The translations under genes and the position numbers were made by a program. Shown in pieces: positions 48,623-58,103 of a stretch of 64,000 bases of DNA (positions within the stretch are counted from its first letter, which is position 1; each line of letters begins with the position of its first letter). The notes below the pieces were generated by a model that was given only the letters and a program-made list of their open reading frames with translations, made no database searches and had not been told where the DNA came from. Source of the DNA: Caenimonas aquaedulcis (GTDB lineage: Bacteria > Pseudomonadota > Gammaproteobacteria > Burkholderiales > Burkholderiaceae_C); contig NZ_JADWYS010000001.1 of NCBI RefSeq assembly GCF_015831345.1, positions 816,118 through 880,117 of the forward strand, in the 5' to 3' direction.

Positions 48623-49216
48623 GTGACGCCCCTGGCCGCGCGGCTGCATGCCGCCCTGCCCCAGACCCAGTGCACGCGTTGCGGCTACCCGGACTGCGCA
48701 GGCTATGCGCAGGCGATCGCCGACGGTGACGCCGCGATCAACCAGTGCCCGCCCGGTGGCGCGGAAGGCGTCTCGCGCCTCTCGGCGATCACCGGGCTGC
48801 CTCCCCTCCCCCTGAATCCCGCGAACGGCGTCGAAGGCCCGCGCCTGATGGCCGTCATCGACGAGAACTGGTGCATCGGCTGCACGCTGTGCCTGAAGGT
48901 CTGCCCCACCGACGCCATCCTGGGCAGCAACAAGCGGATGCACACCGTGATCGAGCCCTACTGCACCGGCTGCGAGCTGTGCGTGCCCGTGTGCCCGGTG
49001 GATTGCATTTCTCTCGAGAACGAAACCGGCACGGCCACCGGTTGGCAGGCATGGTCCCAGCCGCAGGCGGACGAAGCACTGCAACGCTACGAATTCCATG
49101 GGGTGCGCCGTGCGCGGGATGCGCAGGAGCAGGCTTCGCGCGTGGAAGCCGACCGCAAGCGATCCGTGATCGAAGCCGCGATGGCGAAGTCCCGCGCGCG
49201 TCGCGCGGCGCCCTGA
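48623..49216 (+). CDS. RnfB/RsxB-family ferredoxin
   Basis: The 197-residue protein has an N-terminal Fe-S module (CTRCGYPDC...CPPGG) as in RnfB, and then two [4Fe-4S] ferredoxin motifs: CIGCTLCLKVCP and CTGCELCVPVCP. It lacks the N-terminal membrane helix of full-length RnfB, and none of rnfA, C, D, G or E is present in the window. It is therefore a stand-alone electron carrier, a form common in Betaproteobacteria. GTG 48623 follows the phaZ stop by 1 bp. The neighbouring korC-korA-korB genes, which need ferredoxin-like carriers, suggest a link. Confidence 0.88.
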   Translation: MTPLAARLHAALPQTQCTRCGYPDCAGYAQAIADGDAAINQCPPGGAEGVSRLSAITGLPPLPLNPANGVEGPRLMAVIDENWCIGCTLCLKVCPTDAILGSNKRMHTVIEPYCTGCELCVPVCPVDCISLENETGTATGWQAWSQPQADEALQRYEFHGVRRARDAQEQASRVEADRKRSVIEAAMAKSRARRAAP

Positions 49217-49219
49217 GGC

Positions 49220-49660
49220 TCAGCCGAGCGCGTCGTTCACCTGTTCGTTGAATTCGGTCACGCTCATCGCCGCGCCGATCTCGCGCGGCAGCGCATCGCG
49301 CACCGAGAACACGCCGAGCACCTTCGCATTCGGGGCGACGATGGGCAGGTGGCGAAAGCCGCGCTCCAGCATGATCACCACCGCGTCCGACACCAGCGTT
49401 TCGGGCGTGACGCACAGCGGGTGCGGCGTCATCACCGCCGACACCGCCGTCTTCGCCGGGTCCAGCGCCTTGGCCAGCACGCGCGTCATCAGGTCCCGTT
49501 CCGTCACGATGCCCAGGATCTTTTCCGGCGGCTCCATGATGAGGACGCTGCCGCAGTTCTCGCGCGTCATCGCGCAGGCCGCCTCCCACACGCTTGCCGT
49601 GGGGCCCAGGCTGAGCACGTGCTTGTGCGACATGGACTGGAAGACGGTGCGTTCGGCCAT
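49220..49660 (-). CDS. CBS domain pair protein
   Basis: This 146-residue protein consists of two CBS domains (about 10-70 and 77-140), a module that binds adenosyl nucleotides such as AMP, ATP or NAD. It shows the usual strand-helix pattern with GIVTERDLMTRV and VFSVRDALPREI. There is no attached catalytic domain, so it presumably regulates another protein by energy or cofactor level. ATG 49660 has AAAGGGG upstream; an in-frame TTG two codons earlier is less likely. It is downstream of korB on the same strand with 12 bp between, and may sense nucleotide state for that oxidoreductase. Confidence 0.85.
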   Translation of the reverse strand: MAERTVFQSMSHKHVLSLGPTASVWEAACAMTRENCGSVLIMEPPEKILGIVTERDLMTRVLAKALDPAKTAVSAVMTPHPLCVTPETLVSDAVVIMLERGFRHLPIVAPNAKVLGVFSVRDALPREIGAAMSVTEFNEQVNDALG

Positions 49661-49672
49661 GATCAACCCCTT

Positions 49673-50728
49673 TCAGCGCAGTGAGGCGTTCAGCTTGTCC
49701 AGCGCCGGCGCGCCCGGGCACAACTGCGGCACGTCCAGCTCGTTCAGCGGCTTCGCGCTCGTGTTGAGCGCAGTGTGCAGGTCCGTGGCCAGCGGGTCCA
49801 CGTACAGCAGGCCCGTGACGATCTCGCCGCGGGCCTGGTGCTCCTGCATGTAGGCCATCGCGGTGTAGCGGTTGGTCGCGTCGTAGTCCGCGTGCAGGCT
49901 GCGCAGGCGCAGCAGCGAGCCGTCGTGCTGGCGCACGTCCACCACCTCGCCGGGCTGCGCCACCGCCGTGATCTCCTCGCGCTCGGTGATGAAGTCGATG
50001 CGGCTCACGGCCTCGTTGTGCTCGCGCACGTAGTCGTAGCTCTTCGTGCTGCCCGGGTGGTTGTTGAAGGCGACGCAGGGGCTGATGACGTCGATGAAGG
50101 CCGCGCCGCCGTGGGTGATCGCCCCCTTGATCAGCGGCACGAGCTGCGCCTTGTTGCCGGAGAAGCTGCGCCCCACGTAGGTCGCGCCGAGCTGCAGCGC
50201 CATCGCCACCAGGTCCACGGGGCTGTCGCTGTTGATCACGCCCTTCTTGCTCTTGGAACCGCTGTCCGCCGTCGCGGAGAACTGCCCCTTGGTGAGGCCG
50301 TACACGCCGTTGTTCTCCACGATGTAGGCCATGCGCACGCCTCGCCGCATCGCGTGCGCGAACTGCCCCAGGCCGATGGACGCGGAATCGCCGTCGCCGG
50401 ACACGCCGAGGTACAGCAGGTCCCGGTTGGCGAGGTTGGCGCCGGTCAGCACCGAAGGCATCCGCCCGTGCACGGTGTTGAAGCCGTGCGAGGCGCCGAG
50501 GAAGTAATCCGGCGTCTTGGAGCTGCAGCCGATGCCCGACAGCTTGGCGACGCGGTGCGGCTCGATGTCCAGCTCCCAGCACGCCTGGATGATGGCCGCG
50601 GAGATGGAGTCGTGCCCGCAACCCGCGCACAGGGTCGAGATTTTCCCTTCGTAATCGCGGCGGGTGTAGCCGACCTTGTTGGTCTCCAGGGTCGGGTGGT
50701 GCAGCCGGGGCTTGGCGATGTAGGTCAT
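49673..50728 (-). CDS. korB: 2-oxoacid:acceptor oxidoreductase beta subunit (KorB-like)
   Basis: The 351-residue subunit binds thiamine pyrophosphate and a [4Fe-4S] cluster. The cluster cysteines are in CAGCGH (near residue 34), GCSS (near 68) and PCVAF (near 215), and the TPP motif is GDGDSASIG ... ENNGVYGLT. It pairs with the alpha subunit encoded directly upstream with a 4-nt overlap. With the NADP module it fits the reported 2-oxoglutarate:NADP+ oxidoreductase type (KorABC) of Azoarcus and Thauera. The oxoacid is assumed to be 2-oxoglutarate by analogy only. GGAGGTG precedes ATG 50728. Confidence 0.92.
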   Translation of the reverse strand: MTYIAKPRLHHPTLETNKVGYTRRDYEGKISTLCAGCGHDSISAAIIQACWELDIEPHRVAKLSGIGCSSKTPDYFLGASHGFNTVHGRMPSVLTGANLANRDLLYLGVSGDGDSASIGLGQFAHAMRRGVRMAYIVENNGVYGLTKGQFSATADSGSKSKKGVINSDSPVDLVAMALQLGATYVGRSFSGNKAQLVPLIKGAITHGGAAFIDVISPCVAFNNHPGSTKSYDYVREHNEAVSRIDFITEREEITAVAQPGEVVDVRQHDGSLLRLRSLHADYDATNRYTAMAYMQEHQARGEIVTGLLYVDPLATDLHTALNTSAKPLNELDVPQLCPGAPALDKLNASLR

Positions 50729-52578
50729 GGCTGCACCTCCTGCGCCTGGGCTGTCTTGCCGCGCGGCATCATCGACAGCGTCACGTGCTTGGTGATCGCC
50801 GCGGTGATGAAGCGAGCGGTGATCGGCGTGCCGTCGTAGTGCAGCACGCGCGTGAGCTTGCCGGGGTCGATGTCCAGCTCGTTGACGATCAGGTTGTGCA
50901 TCTGTGCGTCCCGGTTCTGCTCCACGATGAAAACCCGTTCGTGCGACGCGATGAACTGCTTCACGCTCTCCGGGAATGGGAAGGCGCGAAGGCGCAGCGC
51001 GTCGAGGTGGATGCCGGATTCGGGCAGCACGTCCAGCGCCTCCTGCATCGCGGGGCTGGTCGAGCCGAAGTAGATCACGCCCAGCGGCGTCTTGCGGCTC
51101 GCGGGGCGCAGCACCGGCTGCGGCACCAGCGTCGCGGCGGTGGCGAATTTCTTGAGCAGCCGCTCGACGTTGTAGATGTAGTCCGGCCCGCGCTCCGAAT
51201 AGCGCGCGTACGGGTCGCGCGTGGTGCCGCGCGTGAAGTAGCTGCCCTTCGTCGGGTGCGTGCCGGGCAGCGTGCGCCACGGGATGCCGTCGCCGTCCAC
51301 GTCCTTGTAGCGGCCGAAATCCTTGCCGGCCTCCAGCTCCGCGGCGGTCATCACCTTGCCGCGGTCGTAGCTGCGGCTGTCGTCCCACGCGAAGGGCCGG
51401 CACATGCGCTGGTTCATGCCGATGTCCAGGTCGGTCATCACGAACACGGGTGTCTGCAGCCGGTCCGCGAGGTCCAGGGCGCAAGCCGCATGTTCGAAGC
51501 ATTCGTGCGGGTCCTCGGGGAACAGCAGTACGTGCTTGGTGTCCCCGTGCGATGCGTAGGCGCAGGCGATGATGTCCGCCTGCTGCGTGCGCGTGGGCAT
51601 GCCCGTGGACGGTCCGCCGCGCTGCACGTTGATGATGGTCACGGGGATCTCCGCGAAATACGCGAGGCCGATGAATTCCGTCATGAGCGACACGCCCGGG
51701 CCCGAGGTCGCCGTGAAGGCGCGCGCGCCGTTCCACCCCGCGCCGACCACCATGCCGATGGAGGCGATCTCGTCCTCCGCCTGCACGATGGCGTAGTGGT
51801 GCTGGCCTGTCGCGGGATCCACGCGGAACTTGCCGCAGTACTTCTGGAACGCCTCCGCGACGGACGACGATGGCGTGATCGGGTACCACGCGGCGACCGT
51901 CGCGCCCCCATAGACGCAGCCCAGCGCCGCCGCCGCATTGCCGTCCACGAAGATCTGGTCGCCGACCTTGTCCGCACGCTTGACGCGGATGCCCAGCGGA
52001 GCGTCGAGGTGCTCCTTCGCGAAGTCGCGCCCCAGGTGCAGCGCCTGCACGTTGGACGCGAGCAGCTTCTCCTTGCCCTTGTACTGCTCGCCGAAGAGCT
52101 TCTCGATCACCTCCGGCTCGATCTCCAGCAGCACCGACAGCGCGCCGACGTAGACGATGTTCTTGAAGAGCTGCCGCTGGCGCGGGTCGGTGTAGACGGC
52201 ATTGCAGATCTCGGTGAGCGGCATGCCGATGACGGTGATGTCGGGCCGGAACTTCGAGGGCGGCAGCGGCCGCGTGCTGTCGTAGAAGAGGTAGCCGCCG
52301 GGCTCCAGTTCGGCGACGTCCGCGTCCCAGGTCTGCGGGTTCATCGCAACCATCATGTCGATGCCGCCGCGCCGGCCGAGGTAGCCCGCCTCGCTCACGC
52401 GCACCTCGTACCAGGTCGGCAGGCCCTGGATGTTGCTCGGGAAGATGTTGCGCGGGCTCACCGGCACGCCCATGCGCAGGATCGCCTTGGCGAACAGTTC
52501 GTTGGCCGAGGCCGATCCCGAACCGTTCACGTTCGCGAACTTGATGACGAAATCGTTGAGGGCTTCGATGCGCTTCAT
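50725..52578 (-). CDS. korA: 2-oxoacid:acceptor oxidoreductase alpha subunit (KorA-like, gamma-alpha fusion)
   Basis: This 617-residue subunit fuses the gamma domain (about 1-190, NGSGSASANELFAKA then GLPTWYEVRVSEAG) to the alpha domain (from about 200, GNAAAALG with YPITPSSSVAEAF and the QAEDEIASIG active-site loop). The fusion is typical of aerobic and denitrifying proteobacteria. The start ATG 52578 overlaps the stop of korC by 4 nt (ATGA at 52575-52578). It transfers the electrons from oxidative decarboxylation of a 2-oxoacid, forming the acyl-CoA. The three genes form one operon. Confidence 0.93.
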   Translation of the reverse strand: MKRIEALNDFVIKFANVNGSGSASANELFAKAILRMGVPVSPRNIFPSNIQGLPTWYEVRVSEAGYLGRRGGIDMMVAMNPQTWDADVAELEPGGYLFYDSTRPLPPSKFRPDITVIGMPLTEICNAVYTDPRQRQLFKNIVYVGALSVLLEIEPEVIEKLFGEQYKGKEKLLASNVQALHLGRDFAKEHLDAPLGIRVKRADKVGDQIFVDGNAAAALGCVYGGATVAAWYPITPSSSVAEAFQKYCGKFRVDPATGQHHYAIVQAEDEIASIGMVVGAGWNGARAFTATSGPGVSLMTEFIGLAYFAEIPVTIINVQRGGPSTGMPTRTQQADIIACAYASHGDTKHVLLFPEDPHECFEHAACALDLADRLQTPVFVMTDLDIGMNQRMCRPFAWDDSRSYDRGKVMTAAELEAGKDFGRYKDVDGDGIPWRTLPGTHPTKGSYFTRGTTRDPYARYSERGPDYIYNVERLLKKFATAATLVPQPVLRPASRKTPLGVIYFGSTSPAMQEALDVLPESGIHLDALRLRAFPFPESVKQFIASHERVFIVEQNRDAQMHNLIVNELDIDPGKLTRVLHYDGTPITARFITAAITKHVTLSMMPRGKTAQAQEVQP

Positions 52579-54398
52579 GCGGCGACTTCCTCCTTGTGCG
52601 ACCGGCATGTCGGCCCCGCCTGCGTCGTCTTGAGCAGGAACTTCTGCATGTCCCAGGCACCCGTCGGGCAGCGCTCGGCGCACAGGCCGCAGTGCAGGCA
52701 GACGTCCTCGTCCTTGACCATGATGCGTCCGGTCTTGAGCCCGCCCGAGACGTAGAGCGACTGTGCGAGGTTCAGCGCCGGCGCCTTCAATCGCTGCCGG
52801 AGGTCGCCCTCTTCTCCGTTGTCCGTGAAGGTGATGCAGTCCATCGGGCAGATGTCCACGCAGGCGTCGCATTCGATGCACGCGCTCTCCACGAACACCG
52901 TTTGCACGTCGCAATTGAGGCAGCGCCCCGCTTCCTTCACCGCGGTCGCGACGTCGAAGCCGAGCTCCACCTCCACCTTGATGCTGGCCAGCGCCTTCTC
53001 CGCCTTGGCCCACGGCACCTTGTAGCGCAGGTCGTTGCTGGTGTCGTTGTCGTAGCTCCACTCGTGGATGCCCATCTTCTGCGACATCAGGTTCGTCATC
53101 GGCGGCGGCCGCACGTAGATCTCTTCCCCGTGCAGCAGCTTGTCGATCGACACGGCCGCCTCGTGGCCGTGCGCCACGGCGGTGATGATGTTCTTCGGGC
53201 CGTAGGCCGAATCGCCGCCGAAGAAGACGTTGGGCACGCTGGACTGGAAAGTGTCCTTGAGCAGCTTGGGCAGGCCCCATTCGTCGAAGGCGATGCCGCA
53301 GTCGCGCTCGATCCAGGGGAAGGCGTTCTCCTGGCCCACGGCCACCAGCACGTCGTCGCACGCGAAGAACGCGTCGGGCTCGCCCGTGGGTACGAGCTGG
53401 CGGCGCCCCTTCGCGTCGTATTCGGCCTTGACGATCTCGAACGTCATGCCGGTGAGCCGTCCGCCCTCGTGCACGAAGGCCTTCGGGACGTGGAAGTTGA
53501 CGATCGGGATGCCCTCGTGCATCGCGTCTTCCTTCTCCCAGGGCGAGGCCTTCATCTCCTCGAAGCCGCTGCGCACGATCACCTTCACGTCCTCGCCGCC
53601 CAGCCGGCGCGCGGAGCGGCAGCAGTCCATGGCGGTGTTGCCGCCGCCGAGCACGATCACGCGCTTGCCGATCTTCGTCACGTGGCCGAAGGAAACCGAC
53701 GCCAGCCAGTCGATGCCGATGTGCACGTTGGCCCTGGATTCTTCCAGCCCCGGCAATTCGAGCTTGCGTCCGCGCGGTGCGCCGCAGCCCACGAAGATCG
53801 CGTCGTAGCCCTGCGCCATCAGCGCCTTCATCGACTCGATGCGCTTGCCGCTGACGAAATTCACGCCGAGGTTCATGATGAACCCCGTCTCCTGGTCGAT
53901 CACCGACTCCGGCAGGCGAAAGCGCGGGATCTGCGTCCACATGAAGCCGCCGGCCTTCGCTTCCCCATCGAACACAGTGACGTCATAGCCCAGCGGCGCC
54001 AGGTCGCGCGCGACGGTCAGCGATGCCGGCCCGGCCCCGACGCAGGCGATGCGCTTGCCGTTCTTCTTCGCGGGCTTGGGCATGCGCGCCTGCACGTCGT
54101 CGCCCTTCATGTCCGCGGCGACGCGCTTGAGGCGGCAGATCGCGACCGGCTCCGGATCCCCCGCGTTGTTCTCCTCGACGCGGCCGCGACGGCAGGCGGG
54201 CTCGCAGGGCCTGTCGCACGTTCGCCCGAGGATGCCGGGGAAGACGTTGGACACCCAGTTGATCATGTAGGCGTCGCTGTAGCGGCCCTGCGCGATCAAT
54301 CGTATGTATTCGGGGACGGGGGTGTGCGCGGGGCAGGCCCACTGGCAGTCGACGACCTTGTGGAAATAGGCCGGGTCGGCAATATCGGTTCGCTGCAA
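52575..54398 (-). CDS. korC: GltD-like NAD(P)-ferredoxin oxidoreductase subunit (KorC-like)
   Basis: The 607-residue flavoprotein is like the glutamate synthase small subunit but has extra Fe-S domains. It starts with the GltD-type Cys-rich N terminus (CQWACPAHTP ... CDRPCEPACRRG), continues with FAD (CVGAGPASLTVARDL) and NADPH (VLGGGNTAMDC) Rossmann folds, and ends with two 4Fe-4S clusters (CIECDACVDICP and CLHCGLCAERCP). It probably links the KorAB 2-oxoacid oxidation to NADP. The TTG at 54398 is chosen because AAGGAG stands 7 nt upstream, reading M-Q-R-T-D-I-A-D; the ATG 8 codons earlier lies before this ribosome binding site. Confidence 0.88.
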   Translation of the reverse strand: MQRTDIADPAYFHKVVDCQWACPAHTPVPEYIRLIAQGRYSDAYMINWVSNVFPGILGRTCDRPCEPACRRGRVEENNAGDPEPVAICRLKRVAADMKGDDVQARMPKPAKKNGKRIACVGAGPASLTVARDLAPLGYDVTVFDGEAKAGGFMWTQIPRFRLPESVIDQETGFIMNLGVNFVSGKRIESMKALMAQGYDAIFVGCGAPRGRKLELPGLEESRANVHIGIDWLASVSFGHVTKIGKRVIVLGGGNTAMDCCRSARRLGGEDVKVIVRSGFEEMKASPWEKEDAMHEGIPIVNFHVPKAFVHEGGRLTGMTFEIVKAEYDAKGRRQLVPTGEPDAFFACDDVLVAVGQENAFPWIERDCGIAFDEWGLPKLLKDTFQSSVPNVFFGGDSAYGPKNIITAVAHGHEAAVSIDKLLHGEEIYVRPPPMTNLMSQKMGIHEWSYDNDTSNDLRYKVPWAKAEKALASIKVEVELGFDVATAVKEAGRCLNCDVQTVFVESACIECDACVDICPMDCITFTDNGEEGDLRQRLKAPALNLAQSLYVSGGLKTGRIMVKDEDVCLHCGLCAERCPTGAWDMQKFLLKTTQAGPTCRSHKEEVAA

Positions 54399-54481
54399 AG
54401 CTTGTCTCCTTGCTGCCCGCATGAAATGCCTGCGGTTGGGGACAGTCTATGCTCGTCTGCGAACGGGGGCAAATGCCGGGG

Positions 54482-54967
54482 TCAGCTCCCGGCAAGGGCC
54501 GCGAAGGCCCGGACGACTTCCGGCGGCGCCTGGACCAGCTCGATCAGCACGCCTTCTCCGGCGAAGGGAAACTGGTCATTGGCTTTGGGATGCACGAAGC
54601 AGATGTCGAAACCCGAGGCGCCGCGCCGGATGCCGCCGGGCGCGAAGCGCAGGCCCTGGGCGCCCAGCCATTCCACCGCCTTGGGCAGGTCGTCGATCCA
54701 CAGGCCGATGTGGTTGAGCGGGGTCTGGTGCACCGCCGGCTTTTTTTCCGGATCCAGGGGCTGCATCAGGTCCACTTCCACCCTGAACGGCCCGGACCCC
54801 AGGGTGCAGATGTCCTCGTCCACGTTCTCGCTAGCGCTCTGGAAAGTGCCTGTGACCTGCAGGCCGAACAAGTCGACCCAGAGCTTTCGCAGGCGCATCT
54901 TGTCGGGCCCGCCGATGGCGATCTGCTGGATGCCCAGCACCTGGAAGGGACGTTGCGCGGTGGTCAT
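54482..54967 (-). CDS. VOC family protein, candidate methylmalonyl-CoA epimerase
   Basis: This 161-residue protein has two paired beta-alpha-beta-beta-beta modules of the vicinal oxygen chelate fold. Possible metal ligands are Gln (GIQQIAIGG, near residue 14), Glu (RVEVDL), His (PLNHIGLWI) and Glu (VLIELV near 148). The first would be His in known methylmalonyl-CoA epimerases. Position makes it attractive: it is the last gene of the operon that carboxylates propionyl-CoA to the S isomer and contains the R-specific mutase, so an epimerase is required. The assignment to that reaction is inference. It overlaps the PhoD-like gene by 4 nt. Confidence 0.7.
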   Translation of the reverse strand: MTTAQRPFQVLGIQQIAIGGPDKMRLRKLWVDLFGLQVTGTFQSASENVDEDICTLGSGPFRVEVDLMQPLDPEKKPAVHQTPLNHIGLWIDDLPKAVEWLGAQGLRFAPGGIRRGASGFDICFVHPKANDQFPFAGEGVLIELVQAPPEVVRAFAALAGS

Positions 54968-56031
54968 GGTCTGCCCTTGAGTTGGTCGAAAGCGAGGCGC
55001 TGGCGGCGTCGCACCGTGGCGGAGATGTCCTTGAGCTGCAGCTCCAGCGCGCGGGCCTCCCAGTCGATCTCCACCACGCCGTAGTGCTGCTCGGTGAAGA
55101 GCTCGCCGATCCGGTTGGGGCCGGCTTCGGCCGCATTGCGCCAGGGATGCGTGATGCCGCTGGACGTCATCTCGTACAGCGTGTAGGGCACGTCCCGGGT
55201 CTCGCTATACATCGCGCCGATGTGCCGGTCGCCCGAGAGCAGCACGACGCCCTGCGCACCGGTGCGCGCGATGGTGTCGTAGAGGCGCTGCCGCTCGCGC
55301 GGGAAATTGCCCCAGCGCTCCCAGCCGTGGCCCTCGGTCACGACCTGGATGCCGGAGACGATGATGCGCACCTGCGCGTCCTGGCGCAGCTGCTCCTCCA
55401 GCCAGCGCCACTGCGCCTCGCCGAGCATCGTCTTGGCCGGGTCCGGGTCGGGCACGTAGCGCTCCTTGCCGGGCGCGTTGCGCTGGTCGGTAACCTTCCA
55501 GGGCGAGCGGAACCACCGTCCGTCCAGCATGATGACCTGCACCCGGCGGCCGGCCGGGCCGAAGGTCTCGGCGACGTACAGGCCTTCGCGGGTGCGGCGC
55601 GGATCGTCTTGCGGAACCTTCCAGAAATCGAGGAACACCGCCTTGGATTCGACCTTGAACGCGAAGTCCGCCCCACCGTCGTTCTGCCCGTAATCGTTGT
55701 CGTCCCAGATCGCCATGTGGCGCGTGCCGGCGCGCACGCGCGCGAAGCCGTCCCACTCGGATGCCCTGGCGTAGGCGCGCTGCAGGCGGGTGAGCGAGTA
55801 AGGCATCTCGCAGTACACGTTGTCGCCGCCGAAGAGGAACAGGTCCGGCCGGTCCGCGATGACCGTATCCCAGATCGGCTGCGGCTGGTTCTGGTCCATG
55901 CAGGAGGACATGCCGATGCGACGCAGCGGGACGGACGCGTCGCGCGGCACGATCCCCGGCGATGCGCAGCCGGCCAGCGCGGCAAAGCCTGTCGCCGCGC
56001 CGCACGCGAGAATCTGGCGCCGTTTCAACAT
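54964..56031 (-). CDS. PhoD-like phosphatase lipoprotein
   Basis: The 355-residue protein has a lipoprotein signal with lipobox LAGC (Cys about 22) and a PhoD-type metallophosphatase domain: [20 protein letters not shown] and [11 protein letters not shown] are the metal-binding segments. It lacks the N-terminal PhoD_N domain of the larger paralogue at 34.5 kb. The ATG at 56031 overlaps the carboxylase alpha stop by 1 nt (TGATG). Its presence inside a propionyl-CoA operon is odd; it may be a passenger, or dephosphorylate a surface ligand. The substrate is unknown. Confidence 0.85.
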   Translation of the reverse strand: MLKRRQILACGAATGFAALAGCASPGIVPRDASVPLRRIGMSSCMDQNQPQPIWDTVIADRPDLFLFGGDNVYCEMPYSLTRLQRAYARASEWDGFARVRAGTRHMAIWDDNDYGQNDGGADFAFKVESKAVFLDFWKVPQDDPRRTREGLYVAETFGPAGRRVQVIMLDGRWFRSPWKVTDQRNAPGKERYVPDPDPAKTMLGEAQWRWLEEQLRQDAQVRIIVSGIQVVTEGHGWERWGNFPRERQRLYDTIARTGAQGVVLLSGDRHIGAMYSETRDVPYTLYEMTSSGITHPWRNAAEAGPNRIGELFTEQHYGVVEIDWEARALELQLKDISATVRRRQRLAFDQLKGRP

Positions 56032-58079
56032 CAGACGAACTCCACGATCGGCTGGTCGACGGTGAGGCTCTCCCCCTTGGCGGCCAGCACCTTGCCCACC
56101 ACGCCGTCCGCGGTGGCGAAGAGCACGTTCTCCATCTTCATCGCCTCGATCACCGCGACCCGCTCGCCGGCCTGCACCTTCTGTCCCGGCTGCACGGCGA
56201 CATCGACCAGCAGGCCGGGCATCGGCGACAGCACGAAGCGGCTCATGTCCGGCGGCGCCTTGAAGGGCATCAGCGCATGCAGCTCCGCCGCCCGCGGCGT
56301 GAGCACCAGCGCGTCCAGCCGCGTGCCGTTGTGCGACACGCGCAAGGCCAGGGGATTGCGCCCCACCCCGCGTTCGATCTGCGCCGTGAAGGCCTTCCCG
56401 TTGACGGTGCCGCGGATGCGCGAGCCGCCCAGGTGCCACTTGCTGCACAACTCGTAGCGCTTGCCGTTCGTCTCCACCGCGCTGGAGCCGGACTGCGCCT
56501 GGAAATCGCGCACGTTCACGGGCTGGCGGCGGTTGTTCCCGTCGGCGCCGAGGCCCACCACCACGAAATCCTCGCCCACCTCGAACTCGTGGCCCGGCAT
56601 CTGCCCGCTGATGCCCGCGGCGCGCTGGAGCGAATGCCGGTTGACGTAGGCCGCGAGCGCCGCGAGGAAATCGGGGTCGTCGTGCGGCACGTCTTCCGCA
56701 TGGAAGCCCTTGCCGTAGTGCTCGGCGATGAAGCCGGTGTTGAAGTCCCCGGAGACGAACTTCGGGTGCGCCAGCAGCGCGGCCTGGAAGGGGATGTTGC
56801 TGGAGATGCCGCGGATCACGAAGCCGTTGAGCGCCTCGCGCATCTTCGCGATCGCCTCCGCGCGGTCCTTGCCGTGCACGATCAGCTTCGCGATCATCGA
56901 GTCGTAGTACATGGGAATCTCGCCGCCGTCCTGCACGCCGGTGTCCACGCGCACGCCGTACAGGTGTTCCGTGTCCGAGGCCCACATCGACTCCTTCGGC
57001 GGCTGGAACCTCACGAGCCGCCCCGTGGACGGCAGGAAATTCCTGAACGGGTCCTCGGCGTTGATGCGGCACTCCATCGCCCAGCCCTCGCGCTTCACGT
57101 CGGCCTGGGCCAGCGGCAATTTCTCGCCCGCCGCGACGCGGATCATCAGCTCCACCAGGTCCAGCGCGGTGATGCACTCCGTGACGGGGTGCTCCACCTG
57201 CAGCCGCGTGTTCATCTCCAGGAAGTAGAAGGACTGGTCCTTGCCGACCACGAATTCCACCGTCCCCGCGCTCTGGTACTTCACGGCCTTGGCGAGCGCC
57301 ACGGCCTGCTCGCCCATCGCCTTGCGCGTCCTGTCGCTGATGAAGGGCGACGGCGCCTCCTCGATCACCTTCTGGTGACGGCGCTGGATCGAGCATTCGC
57401 GTTCGTTGAGGTAGATCACGTTGCCGTGCGAGTCGCCCAGCACCTGGATCTCGATGTGGCGCGGCTCCTCGACGAACTTCTCGATGAACACGCGGTCGTC
57501 GCCGAAGCTGTTGCGCGCCTCGTTGCGGCAGGACGTGAAGCCTTCGAGTGCCTCCTTGTCGTTGAACGCGACGCGCAATCCCTTGCCGCCGCCGCCCGCC
57601 GACGCCTTGATCATCACGGGGTAGCCGATCCCCTTGGCGATCTCGACGGCCTGCTCGGCCGTCTCGATCGCTTCGTTGTAGCCGGGGATGGTGTTGACCT
57701 TCGCATCGTTGGCGAGCTTCTTGGACGCGATCTTGTCGCCCATCGCGGCGATGGAGTAGTGCTTGGGCCCGATGAAGGTGATGCCCTCCTCCTCGACCTT
57801 GCGCGCGAACGCCTCGTTCTCGGACAGGAAGCCGTAGCCCGGGTGCACCGCCTGCGCGCCGGTCTGCTTGCAGGCCGCAATGATGCGGTCCGCCTGCAGG
57901 TAGCTTTCGCGGCTGGGCGCGGCGCCGATGTGCACCGCCTCGTCGGCGAGCTGCACGTGACGCGCGTCGCGGTCGGCGTCGGAGTAGACGGCGACGGTCT
58001 TGATGCCCATCTTTCTGGCCGTCTTGATGACGCGGCAGGCGATCTCGCCGCGGTTGGCTATGAGGATTTTGGTGAACAT
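56031..58079 (-). CDS. pccA: Propionyl-/acetyl-CoA carboxylase alpha subunit (biotin carboxylase + BCCP)
   Basis: This 682-residue subunit carboxylates biotin with bicarbonate and ATP. The biotin carboxylase domain starts FTKILIANRGEIACR, holds the ATP-grasp glycine-rich loop KASAGGGGKGLR, and ends with the EMNTRLQVEHPVTE segment. A central BT-like domain follows. The C-terminal carrier domain has the biotin Lys648 in EAMKMENV. The neighbouring beta subunit, MeaB and methylmalonyl-CoA mutase identify the acyl substrate as propionyl-CoA. ATG 58079 starts at the conserved Met-Phe. It is separated from pccB by 142 bp containing a long inverted repeat. Confidence 0.94.
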   Translation of the reverse strand: MFTKILIANRGEIACRVIKTARKMGIKTVAVYSDADRDARHVQLADEAVHIGAAPSRESYLQADRIIAACKQTGAQAVHPGYGFLSENEAFARKVEEEGITFIGPKHYSIAAMGDKIASKKLANDAKVNTIPGYNEAIETAEQAVEIAKGIGYPVMIKASAGGGGKGLRVAFNDKEALEGFTSCRNEARNSFGDDRVFIEKFVEEPRHIEIQVLGDSHGNVIYLNERECSIQRRHQKVIEEAPSPFISDRTRKAMGEQAVALAKAVKYQSAGTVEFVVGKDQSFYFLEMNTRLQVEHPVTECITALDLVELMIRVAAGEKLPLAQADVKREGWAMECRINAEDPFRNFLPSTGRLVRFQPPKESMWASDTEHLYGVRVDTGVQDGGEIPMYYDSMIAKLIVHGKDRAEAIAKMREALNGFVIRGISSNIPFQAALLAHPKFVSGDFNTGFIAEHYGKGFHAEDVPHDDPDFLAALAAYVNRHSLQRAAGISGQMPGHEFEVGEDFVVVGLGADGNNRRQPVNVRDFQAQSGSSAVETNGKRYELCSKWHLGGSRIRGTVNGKAFTAQIERGVGRNPLALRVSHNGTRLDALVLTPRAAELHALMPFKAPPDMSRFVLSPMPGLLVDVAVQPGQKVQAGERVAVIEAMKMENVLFATADGVVGKVLAAKGESLTVDQPIVEFV

Positions 58080-58103
58080 GTGATGTCCTTTATTCGGGTT
58101 CAA

